This document shows positions 57,153 through 64,000 of a stretch of 64,000 nt of DNA, one piece after another. The notes under the pieces are model-generated. The model was not told where the DNA came from. It did no database searches and saw nothing but the letters and a program-made list of their open reading frames with translations. The position numbers and the translations under genes were made by a program. Position 1 is the first letter of the stretch. Each line of letters starts with the position of its first letter. The DNA is from Pseudomonas atagonensis. Its GTDB lineage: Bacteria > Pseudomonadota > Gammaproteobacteria > Pseudomonadales > Pseudomonadaceae. The stretch spans positions 62,574 through 126,573 of the forward strand of contig NZ_VXCA01000009.1 in the NCBI RefSeq assembly GCF_011369485.1, in the 5' to 3' direction.

Positions 57153-57334
57153 TACCCTCACCCCAGCCCTCTCCCGGAGGGAGAGGGGGCCGACCGAGGT
57201 GTCTTGCGTCGTACGTCGACCTGAACGATCGAGTCGATCATGGATTCAACAAAGTCCTTTCAGGTCGGTGTAACTCGTCAGCATCCCCCAATCAGTCCCC
57301 TCTCCCTCAGGGAGAGGGCTAGGGTGAGGGGCTT
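57153..57334. repeat. Long palindromic interspersed repeat, copy D
   Basis: Outer arms accctcaccccagccctctc and gagagggctagggtgagggg; inner arms gtacgtcgacctgaa and tttcaggtcggtgtaac. It ends six bases short of the phaD stop codon, between convergent genes. Confidence 0.92.
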
Positions 57335-57339
57335 TTGAT

Positions 57340-57960
57340 TCACTCGTGATCTTCGAGGTACTGCAGGGCCATTCGTTCGGTAGCGGCTTTCACCGGCGGC
57401 AACAGATGTGGCGCCACCAGCATCATGATCTGATAAACCACCAGCCTCACCTCACCCTCACGATCGAGAATCCGCTGATAGTCCAGGGAAAACAGCAGCG
57501 TCATGGTGATCTGCTCCACCAGTTGCCCCAACGCCTGCGTGTCACTGACCAACTGCCCCGACGCCTTAAGCCGCGCCAACAACGACGCCAGCGTACGCTT
57601 CAACGCATTGAGCAGATTGCGAATACCCTTCGCCAGTTTTGGCAGTCGCCCGGCGAGGTTCGACAGATCCTGAAACAGGAACCGGTATTGCGCCAGCCGC
57701 TCGACGATCAAATGCAAAAACAGCCAGTAGTCCTCCGGCGCCAACTCGGCATCCGAGGGCGGATCGAGCAGCGGCGCCAGCTCATTGTGGAAGCGTTCGA
57801 ACAACCCGAGGATCAGCGGCTCCTTGCCGTGAAAGTGGTAGTAGAGGTTGCCCGGGCTGATGCCCATTTCGTTGGCAACCTCCATGGTGGAGACGTTCGG
57901 CTCGCCCTTTTCGTTGAACAGTTGCAAAGCACATTCGAGAATCCGGTCGCGGGTTTTCAT
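57340..57960 (-). CDS. phaD: TetR-family regulator PhaD
   Basis: 206 residues. N-terminal TetR helix-turn-helix (about 5-50: RILECALQLFNEKGEPNVSTMEVANEMGISPGNLYYHFHGKEPL). The helical C-terminus is the ligand/dimer domain. In P. putida PhaD activates phaC1 and phaI promoters and responds to fatty-acid oxidation metabolites. The start lies 30 bases after phaC2, so it is the last gene of phaC1ZC2D. Its end is close to repeat copy D. Confidence 0.94.
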   Translation of the reverse strand: MKTRDRILECALQLFNEKGEPNVSTMEVANEMGISPGNLYYHFHGKEPLILGLFERFHNELAPLLDPPSDAELAPEDYWLFLHLIVERLAQYRFLFQDLSNLAGRLPKLAKGIRNLLNALKRTLASLLARLKASGQLVSDTQALGQLVEQITMTLLFSLDYQRILDREGEVRLVVYQIMMLVAPHLLPPVKAATERMALQYLEDHE

Positions 57961-57990
57961 CCAGTCTTCTTAGAAAAGTTCGGTTAAGCG

Positions 57991-59673
57991 TCAGCGCACG
58001 CGCACGTAAGTACCGGGTGCTGCCTCCATCGGTGGATAGTTCGGGTTGCCGAGGGTCATCGAGGTTTCGTGTTGGGCGCCCGAGCGTTGCTGAATCCATT
58101 CCAGCCACTGCGGCCACCAACTGCCGTCGACGTGTTTGGCGTCGTAGTACCAGGCGCGCGGGTCGCTGCTCAGCTTGCCGTTCTCGACGTAAGCGGCTTT
58201 CGGATTGCTTGGCGGGTTGAGGATGCTTTGCACGTGGCCGCTGTTGGACAGCACGAAGCGGCGTTCGCCACCCAACAACAGAGTCGAGCGATACACCGCG
58301 TCCCACGGCGTGATGTGGTCGTTCATGCCGGCGACGCTGAAGCTGTCGACGGTGACTTTCTGCAGGTCGATGGGCGTGCCGCAGACTTCGAGTCCGCCTG
58401 GATGGGTCAGCGGGTTGTGTTTGAAGAAGTCCAGCAAGTCACCGTGAAACGCGGCGGGCAGACGGGTGTTGTCGTTGTTCCAGTAAAGGATGTCGAAGGC
58501 CGGTGGTTCCTTGCCCAGCAGGTAGTTGTTGACGAAGTAGCTCCAGATCAAATCATTGGGGCGCATCCAGGCGAAGACCTTGGCCATGTCGCGACCGTCG
58601 AGCACGCCTTTCTGATAGGAGCGACGTTTGGCCGCTTCGAGGGTTTGTTCATCGGCAAACAGGGTCGCCGGGGTTTCGATCTGACTGTCGAGCAGGCTGA
58701 CCAGATAAGTCGCGCTGGAGATGCGTCGCAACTGCCGCTTGGCCTGTAAATGCCCTTGCAGCGCGGCAATCGTCAGGCCGCCGGCGCAGGCGCCCATCAG
58801 GTTGACCTCGCGGGCGCCGGTGATCGCCCGGCACACGTTCATCGCTTCCTCCACTGCTTCGACGTAAGTTGACAGACCCCATTCACGATGACGCACATCG
58901 GGGTTGCGCCAACTGATCATGAAGGTCTGCAGGCCGTTTTTCAGGGCGTACTGGACGAAGCTGTTGTGCGGGCTAAGGTCGAAGATGTAGTACTTGTTGA
59001 TTTGCGGCGGCACCACCAGCAACGGCTTGGCGTACTGCTTTTCGCTCATTGGCCGGTACTGGATCAGTTCAAGCATTTCATTGCGAAACACCACCGAGCC
59101 GGTGGTGGTGGCGACGGTCTTGCCGACCTCGAATGCCTGGCGGGTGACCTGGCGTGGCAAGCCATCGTTGTGCAGCAGGTCATCGAACAAATGGCTGAGG
59201 CCGCGCACCAGGCTGTTGCCGCCGGAGTTGAACAGCTCCTTGATCGCCAGCGGGTTGAGCAGGGTGTTGGACGGCGCCACGGCGTCGTTGAGCAAGGTAA
59301 ACGCGAAGTGCGCGCGGGCGCGGTCCTCCGGGTTCATGTTGCTCTCGTCGATCCAGCTCTTGACCTGTTTCTGCCAGGCCAGATACGCCTGCAGGCTGCG
59401 CCGGTAAAACGGATTGAGGCTCCACGCCGGATCAGCGAAACGGGTGTCCTGCGGATTGGTCGGGTGCAGGGTTTCGCCCAGCAGCACGCGGCCCAACTGG
59501 CCGCCGAGTTTCAAGGCGTGCTTCGCACTGTGAACCGGATTGCGCAGGCCGTGGGCGGCGACGCTGCGCAGCGTCGAAATCAGATCGCGGCCACGCAGGC
59601 CGGTGATCGCACTTTGTGCGTTGATAAACACGGCGGGGCTGGGCACTACGCCCGTCGCTGGTTTGTCGCGCAT
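57991..59673 (-). CDS. phaC2: Class II PHA synthase 2
   Basis: 560 residues. The lipase-like box GACAGG (in VNLMGACAGGLTIAALQ) carries the catalytic cysteine near 296; the aspartate and histidine of the triad are expected in VAGMNDHITPWDAV and SNSGHVQSILNPP. It polymerises (R)-3-hydroxyacyl-CoA of medium chain length. RBS AGGAG is placed nine bases before the ATG. It is a clear paralogue of PhaC1 (60905-62584), with phaZ between them. Confidence 0.97.
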   Translation of the reverse strand: MRDKPATGVVPSPAVFINAQSAITGLRGRDLISTLRSVAAHGLRNPVHSAKHALKLGGQLGRVLLGETLHPTNPQDTRFADPAWSLNPFYRRSLQAYLAWQKQVKSWIDESNMNPEDRARAHFAFTLLNDAVAPSNTLLNPLAIKELFNSGGNSLVRGLSHLFDDLLHNDGLPRQVTRQAFEVGKTVATTTGSVVFRNEMLELIQYRPMSEKQYAKPLLVVPPQINKYYIFDLSPHNSFVQYALKNGLQTFMISWRNPDVRHREWGLSTYVEAVEEAMNVCRAITGAREVNLMGACAGGLTIAALQGHLQAKRQLRRISSATYLVSLLDSQIETPATLFADEQTLEAAKRRSYQKGVLDGRDMAKVFAWMRPNDLIWSYFVNNYLLGKEPPAFDILYWNNDNTRLPAAFHGDLLDFFKHNPLTHPGGLEVCGTPIDLQKVTVDSFSVAGMNDHITPWDAVYRSTLLLGGERRFVLSNSGHVQSILNPPSNPKAAYVENGKLSSDPRAWYYDAKHVDGSWWPQWLEWIQQRSGAQHETSMTLGNPNYPPMEAAPGTYVRVR

Positions 59674-59811
59674 GACTCAACACTCCTTCGTCTTCAGGCC
59701 AAAAACAAACTCACCGAACCAGAACACCATAGACGCTGTTGCGGGTTGCTGCCTGCGCGGCGTCCTGCCGCGCACTCTGTAGAAAGTCCTGCATAAAGCC
59801 TGCCGCTGCGG

Positions 59812-60666
59812 TCAACCGCCCAGCGGGGTCGGATGCGGATGCATCACGGCGCGTTGACGCTCCTCCTGGAGGAATTTCATGATGATCGGCGCCACCGCTT
59901 CGGCACGGGTAATCAGGAACAGATGACCGTCGTCGATGATGTGCAGCTGCGCGTTGGGAATGCGCCAGGCGAGCATGCGCATGTTGATCAATGGGATCAG
60001 CGGATCGTCATCGCCGGCCAGCACCAGCGTCGGCTGATGGATCTTGTGCAGCCAGTGAATGCTGGTCCAGCCCAGGCCTGCGAACAGTTGCCAGTAGTAA
60101 CCGAGCTTGCCCGCCGAACGCACTTTCGCTGCGTGGCTGGCCGCCAGGGTCGGGTCGCGACGAAACGAGCCGCCGTAGATCAGCGGCGCGATACGGATAA
60201 CGTGGGATGGCTGAATGTAGCGTCGGGGGCTGGCCATCATCCACAGCACTTTCGGCTTGCCCGGCACCATCACGGCACCGGCAGCGGTCGCCGCCAGCAC
60301 CAGTTTCTTGCAGCGCTCGGGGTAGTCGTAGGCGAACTGCTGCGCCAGCGCGCCGCCCCACGACACGCCGATGACGTTGACCTGGCCATAGTCGAGGTAA
60401 TCGAGCATCCGCGACGTCAGTTTGGCCAGACCCGGAAAGCGGTACGGTCGACTCGGCGTCGAGGAGCCACCGACACCGGGCACGTCGAATGCGATCACTT
60501 CCAGATCCGGGTCCAGCGCCGCGACAAACGGAAACACCAGCTCCAGGTTGGCGCCGATGCCGTTGAAAATCAGCAAGGGCGTCAAATGAGGCTTGCCGGG
60601 GCGTACCGCCGTGCGGATGGTCTGACCATCCAGATCGACGGTACGGAATATGAACGGTTGCGGCAT
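59812..60666 (-). CDS. phaZ: Intracellular medium-chain PHA depolymerase
   Basis: 284 residues, alpha/beta hydrolase. The nucleophile elbow is GVSWGGALAQQF (serine near 102), with FNGIGANLELVFPFV before it and DDGHLFLITRAE carrying the catalytic histidine. It breaks down stored polyester on the granule surface. It sits between phaC1 and phaC2, the usual order. A 238-base gap with repeat sequence separates it from phaC1, so mRNA levels may differ across the operon. Confidence 0.96.
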   Translation of the reverse strand: MPQPFIFRTVDLDGQTIRTAVRPGKPHLTPLLIFNGIGANLELVFPFVAALDPDLEVIAFDVPGVGGSSTPSRPYRFPGLAKLTSRMLDYLDYGQVNVIGVSWGGALAQQFAYDYPERCKKLVLAATAAGAVMVPGKPKVLWMMASPRRYIQPSHVIRIAPLIYGGSFRRDPTLAASHAAKVRSAGKLGYYWQLFAGLGWTSIHWLHKIHQPTLVLAGDDDPLIPLINMRMLAWRIPNAQLHIIDDGHLFLITRAEAVAPIIMKFLQEERQRAVMHPHPTPLGG

Positions 60667-60704
60667 GCTTCAGGCCCTGTGGATTTTAAGTACACCCGAT
60701 TCCT

Positions 60705-60720
60705 TGTAGGAGTGAGCCTT
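60705..60720. repeat. Half REP abutting another repeat
   Basis: tgtaggagtgagcctt is one arm of the GTAGGAGTGAGCC-type REP and runs straight into the left end of the GGGGATTTATCCCC-type repeat; the partner REP arm is missing. Confidence 0.7.
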
Positions 60721-60869
60721 GTGGCAAGGGGATTTAGCGAAACATCGCACCGTCCCGTTCGGCTGCGCAGCAGTCGCAAAATCCTCACACGCGGTTGTTC
60801 AGAGATACCGCGTCAGCTGGTTTTGGGGCCGCTTCGCTGCCCAACGGGGATAAATCCCCTCGCCACAAG
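60719..60869. repeat. Inverted interspersed repeat, GTGGCGAGGGGATTTATCCCC type, second copy
   Basis: Left end ttgtggcaaggggatttag, right end cggggataaatcccctcgccacaa, middle with ggctgcgcagcagtcgc and ggggccgcttcgctgcccaac. The right half matches the copy at 25240-25344 closely; the left half has diverged. It is inside the phaC1-phaZ gap. Confidence 0.88.
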
Positions 60870-60904
60870 TTCACCCCACAATTTTGGGGATCGAGGTGTG
60901 TCAG

Positions 60905-62584
60905 TTACCGCTCGTGAACGTAAGTGCCCGGCGAAGCTTCGCCGGCCGGATGCGCCTTGTTGCCCAGTTTCAGTGGGGCCTTTTTCAGATTGCCCGAGCG
61001 CTCGGCCTGCCACGCCTGCCAGTACAGCCACCAGGAATCGGTGTGCTTGGTCGAGTTCTCTTGCCAGTCATCGGCATTGGCCGCCATCTCTTCGCCGGTC
61101 ATGTAACGCGATTTCGGGTTGCCCGGCGGGTTCAGAATGCTCTGGATATGGCCGCTGCTCGACAATACGAATTCAACCTTGCCACCAAACAGCTGCGCCG
61201 ACTTGTAGCAAGACTTCCACGGCGTGATGTGATCGTTGGTGCCGGCCAGCGAGAAGATGTCGGCGGTCACCTGTTTGAGGTCAATCGGTGTGCCGCACAC
61301 TTCCAGTGCATTCGGGCGAATCAGTGGGTTGTTTTTGAACATCTCGATCAGGTCGCCGTGGAACGCTGCCGGCAATCGTGTGGTGTCGTTGTTCCAGAAC
61401 AGGATGTCGAACACCGGCGGCTCGTTGCCGAGCAGGTAGTTGTTGACCCAGTAGTTCCAGATCAGATCGTTGGGGCGCATCCACGCAAAGACCTTGGCCA
61501 TGTCTTTGCCTTCGAGCACGCCGGCCTGATACGAATGACGTTTGGCGGTCTCCAGCGTCTGCTCGTCGACGAACAGGGCGACGTCGCTGTCGAGTGTGGT
61601 GTCGAGCACGCTGACCAGCAGGGTGAGGGCATTGACCTTCTTCTCGCCGATTGCGGCGTAGTGGCCGAGCAGGGCGGTGCAGGTGATGCCACCGGAGCAG
61701 GCGCCGAGCATGTTCACGTCTTTGCTGCCGGTGATCGCGGTGACCACGTCGACCGCTTCTTTCAGCGCATCGATGTAGGTCGACAGGCCCCACTCGCGCT
61801 GCGCCTTGGTCGGGTTGCGCCAGCTGACGATGAATGTCTGCACGTTATTGCGCAGGCAGAAACGCGCCAGGCTCTTGTCCGGGCTGAGGTCGAATACGTA
61901 GAACTTGTTGATCTGCGGCGGCACCACCAGCAGTGGACGCTCGTGGACTTGCTCGGTGATCGGCTTGTACTGGATGAGTTCCAGCACGTCGTTGCGGAAC
62001 ACCACCGCGCCTTCAGTAACGCCAAGGCTCTTGCCGACCTCGAATGCGCCCATGTTGACCTGGCTCGGCATGCCGCCGTTGTGCACCAGATCCTTGGCCA
62101 GATGCGAGAGGCCGTCGAGCAGGCTTTTGCCGCCGGTTTCGAAGAAGCGTTTGACCGCCGCCGGGTTGGCGGCGGTGTTGGTCGGGGCCATGGCTTCGGT
62201 CATCAGGTTGATCACGAAGTGGCCGCGTGCGATGTCTTTGGGTGACAGGCTGCTGTCGTCGATCCAGTCGTGGAGTTCCTTGCGCCACGCCAGATAAGTT
62301 TGCAGATAACGTTTGTACAGCGGGTTCTGACTCCACGCCGGATCGGCAAAGCGACGGTCATCGCCGGCCGGTTGCAATTCGGATTTGCCGAACAACACGT
62401 TCTTCAGTTCGAGGCCGAAATGGGTGACGTGTTTGACACTATGGATCGGTTGTTTAATGGCCTGTTTCAGCACCATACGAGCAGAGGCCAGCAGATCCTT
62501 TCCGCGAAGCCCAACGACAGGATTAAGCCCCAGGGTGTTCTCCGAAGCTTGGTACTTCAACTCATCGTTATTCTTGTTACTCAT
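60905..62584 (-). CDS. phaC1: Class II PHA synthase 1
   Basis: 559 residues. The lipase-like box GACSGG (in VNMLGACSGGITCTALL) holds the catalytic cysteine; LAGTNDHITPWKSCY and SSSGHIQSILNPPGNP hold the aspartate and histidine. It is the first gene of phaC1ZC2D. Codons 3-6 read AACAAGAATAAC, a CA-rich stretch matching the Hfq/Crc target pattern. A sigma-54-like promoter lies about 125 bases upstream. Confidence 0.97.
   Translation of the reverse strand: MSNKNNDELKYQASENTLGLNPVVGLRGKDLLASARMVLKQAIKQPIHSVKHVTHFGLELKNVLFGKSELQPAGDDRRFADPAWSQNPLYKRYLQTYLAWRKELHDWIDDSSLSPKDIARGHFVINLMTEAMAPTNTAANPAAVKRFFETGGKSLLDGLSHLAKDLVHNGGMPSQVNMGAFEVGKSLGVTEGAVVFRNDVLELIQYKPITEQVHERPLLVVPPQINKFYVFDLSPDKSLARFCLRNNVQTFIVSWRNPTKAQREWGLSTYIDALKEAVDVVTAITGSKDVNMLGACSGGITCTALLGHYAAIGEKKVNALTLLVSVLDTTLDSDVALFVDEQTLETAKRHSYQAGVLEGKDMAKVFAWMRPNDLIWNYWVNNYLLGNEPPVFDILFWNNDTTRLPAAFHGDLIEMFKNNPLIRPNALEVCGTPIDLKQVTADIFSLAGTNDHITPWKSCYKSAQLFGGKVEFVLSSSGHIQSILNPPGNPKSRYMTGEEMAANADDWQENSTKHTDSWWLYWQAWQAERSGNLKKAPLKLGNKAHPAGEASPGTYVHER
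62571..62578 (-). promoter_or_regulatory. CA-rich Hfq/Crc-type motif at start of phaC1
   Basis: AACAAGAA (AANAANAA) starts six bases after the A of the phaC1 ATG. Crc is reported to inhibit phaC1 translation in P. putida; the same control is inferred here. Confidence 0.55.
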
Positions 62585-62708
62585 CTACGACGCTCCATTG
62601 TCCTGAGACGAGTACCCGGTTTCTGCTGTGCAGTTCCACAGCCAATGCCAGGTACTACTGCTCGGGTGACCGTTGATTCTGCATAGCTGCTTTACAGTCG
62701 TAGTGCAC

Positions 62709-62724
62709 TGCAGGGAACTTGCCA
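62709..62724 (-). promoter_or_regulatory. Candidate sigma-54 promoter of phaC1
   Basis: On the minus strand TGGCAAGTTCCCTGCA has GG and GC exactly ten bases apart. A -24/-12 box upstream of phaC1 has been proposed in P. aeruginosa. Sigma-70 elements for this gene may also exist in the gap 62585-62841. Confidence 0.45.
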
Positions 62725-62841
62725 GCTCCATTGGTTACCCGAGTTTAATTTTTTTCGCAAGCAGGCCGATCCTCGGCTACACAGCGGAGCATTCAAACAG
62801 ATGAATTTAGAAAATGCCCTCTAAAGAGCAAGAGTCTCGGA

Positions 62842-63213
62842 CTAGAGCATCAGCTTGACGATCGACTCGTCCGGATCGCGGGTTTTGCCGGCGGCTTTGA
62901 GCTCGGCCAGATAATCGGCCCAGAGTGCGTCATAACGTCGCCCCAGCTCGTAGAGATAGTCCCAGGTGAACAAGCCACTGTCGTGACCGTCGTCGAAGGT
63001 CAATTTCAGTGCGTAGTGACCGGCCGGTTCCAGCTTGCTCAGACCAACGTTGAGCTTGCCGAATTGCAGGATCGGTTTGCCGTGGCCCTGGACTTCGGCG
63101 GAGGGGGAATGCACGCGCAGGAATTCGGCGGGCAGGGTGTATTCCTCGCCGGACGCGTAGGTGAGCGTCAGGGTTTTCGAGGCTTTGTGCAGTTTGATGT
63201 CGGTAGGAATCAT
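62842..63213 (-). CDS. DUF971 domain protein (gamma-butyrobetaine hydroxylase-like N-terminal domain)
   Basis: 123 residues. Consists of a single DUF971/GBBH-like_N domain: PTDIKLHKASKTLTLTYASGEEYTLPAEFLRVHSPSAEV, then LKLTFDDGHDSGLFTWDYLYELG. This small domain binds metal in relatives and occurs fused or alone near Fe-S and hslVU genes; function not known. Start chosen at MIPTDIK behind GAAGG; a start seven codons upstream lies in repeat sequence. Located just downstream of hslU. Confidence 0.87.
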   Translation of the reverse strand: MIPTDIKLHKASKTLTLTYASGEEYTLPAEFLRVHSPSAEVQGHGKPILQFGKLNVGLSKLEPAGHYALKLTFDDGHDSGLFTWDYLYELGRRYDALWADYLAELKAAGKTRDPDESIVKLML

Positions 63214-63224
63214 AGAAACAGCCT

Positions 63225-63289
63225 TCAGCTGCAAGCAACAAGCTGCAAGCTTAACTCAGCCCGTAGCTTGTCGCTTGCAGCTTGCCGCT
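63225..63289. repeat. Short inverted/direct repeat, AGCTGCAAGC type
   Basis: agctgcaagcaacaagctgcaagctt pairs with gcttgtcgcttgcagcttgc. It fills the gap between hslU and the DUF971 gene and could act as a terminator-like hairpin. Confidence 0.75.
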
Positions 63290-64000
63290 CTACAGAATGT
63301 AGCGGGACAGGTCTTCGTTCTGCGCCAATTCACCGAGGTGGCTGTTGACGTACTCGGCGTCGATCAGAATCGGCTTCTCGTCGTGCGTGCTGGCCAGATC
63401 ACCGGCACTGAACGACACCTCTTCGAGCAGACGCTCAAGCAGGGTATGCAGACGACGGGCACCGATGTTCTCGGTTTTCTCGTTGACCTGCCAGGCGATC
63501 TCCGCCAGACGCTTGATGCCTTCAGGCTGGAACTGGATATTCAGGCCTTCGGTTTTCAGCAGTGCGCAGTATTGCTCGGTCAGCGAAGCGTGCGGTTCGC
63601 TGAGGATGCGCTCGAAGTCTTCCGGGCTCAGGGCCTTGAGTTCGACGCGGATCGGCAGACGACCTTGCAGCTCCGGCACCAGATCGCTTGGCTTGCTCAG
63701 GTGGAACGCACCGGAAGCGATGAACAGGATGTGGTCGGTCTTGACCATGCCCAGCTTGGTGTTGACGGTGCAGCCTTCGATCAGCGGCAGCAGGTCGCGT
63801 TGTACGCCTTCACGGGACACGTCAGCGCCGCCGACGTTACCGCGTTTGGCGACTTTATCGATCTCGTCGATGAACACGATGCCGTGCTGCTCGACTGCTT
63901 CCAGCGCCTTGGCCTTCAGCTCTTCTTCGTTGACCAGACGCCCGGCCTCTTCGTCACGCACCAGCTTCAGTGCTTCTTTGACCTTGAGCTTGCGGGCCTT
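63290..64000 (-). CDS. hslU: ATP-dependent protease ATPase subunit HslU (5' end outside window)
   Basis: The C-terminal 236 codons of the ClpY/HslU unfoldase are visible; the frame remains open to 64000. Walker [12 protein letters not shown], the sensor region [32 protein letters not shown], and the C-terminal [20 protein letters not shown] are all typical. The extreme C-terminus EDLSRYIL is the tail that docks into the HslV peptidase. Walker A and the I-domain start lie outside the window, where hslV is also expected. Confidence 0.97.
   Translation of the reverse strand, partial: KARKLKVKEALKLVRDEEAGRLVNEEELKAKALEAVEQHGIVFIDEIDKVAKRGNVGGADVSREGVQRDLLPLIEGCTVNTKLGMVKTDHILFIASGAFHLSKPSDLVPELQGRLPIRVELKALSPEDFERILSEPHASLTEQYCALLKTEGLNIQFQPEGIKRLAEIAWQVNEKTENIGARRLHTLLERLLEEVSFSAGDLASTHDEKPILIDAEYVNSHLGELAQNEDLSRYIL

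Overview
The window is chromosomal core sequence from a Pseudomonas of the fluorescens group. Support comes from the gene set and order (ntrBC-glnA-thiI-typA, hut, opgGH, tatABC-hisIE, ubiEJB, phaC1ZC2D/phaIF, hslU), the GC-rich codon use, and many REP doublets of the pseudomonad type. I see no rRNA, tRNA, CRISPR array, prophage, integrase or transposase gene. Three families of short non-coding repeat sit between genes.

Layout. Positions 1-5057 (minus strand): nitrogen control, with ntrC (cut by the window edge), ntrB, two DUF4124 genes and glnA behind a sigma-54 promoter. 5385-8799 (plus): thiI and typA. 8943-9380 (minus): a cysteine-cluster protein. 9641-19099 (plus): glgP, a DUF2339/DUF3999 membrane pair, fbp and a DUF924 gene. 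19282-21174 (minus): a dCACHE chemoreceptor. 21456-22310 (plus): two lipoproteins. 22428-37401: the histidine-utilisation locus, with hutF divergent from hutC-hutD, then hutU-T-X-W-V, a hutH paralogue, hutH, hutI and hutG. 37652-43753 (plus): pip-dtd and opgG-opgH. 44144-46778 (plus): a polar amino-acid ABC importer. 46937-55054 (minus): an HBM chemoreceptor, then rsmE, tatC-tatB-tatA, hisE-hisI and ubiB-ubiJ-ubiE. 55221-62584: medium-chain PHA genes (PHA-system protein, phaI, phaF on plus; phaD, phaC2, phaZ, phaC1 on minus, converging). 62842-64000 (minus): a DUF971 gene and hslU (cut by the edge).

How the genes fit together. NtrB/NtrC, the sigma-54 glnA promoter and the sigma-54-like hutU promoter tie nitrogen status to glutamine synthesis and histidine breakdown. 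The Hut genes take histidine through urocanate and imidazolonepropionate to formiminoglutamate, and HutF plus HutG finish it through formylglutamate to glutamate. HutC operators lie at both hut control regions. The PHA block makes and mobilises carbon granules; CA-rich Hfq/Crc-like sites in the hutT leader and the phaC1 start suggest catabolite control of both processes.

The most striking protein is the hutH paralogue at 31962-33485. It is a full-length intact frame, but aligned to the neighbouring hutH it lacks exactly the Ala-Ser-Gly that forms the MIO cofactor, and two other active-site residues are changed. Other points are the nested inverted repeat upstream of hutU, four copies of a long palindromic repeat, the absence of an APC-type histidine permease from the hut locus, and a coupled DUF2339/DUF3999 pair of unknown role.
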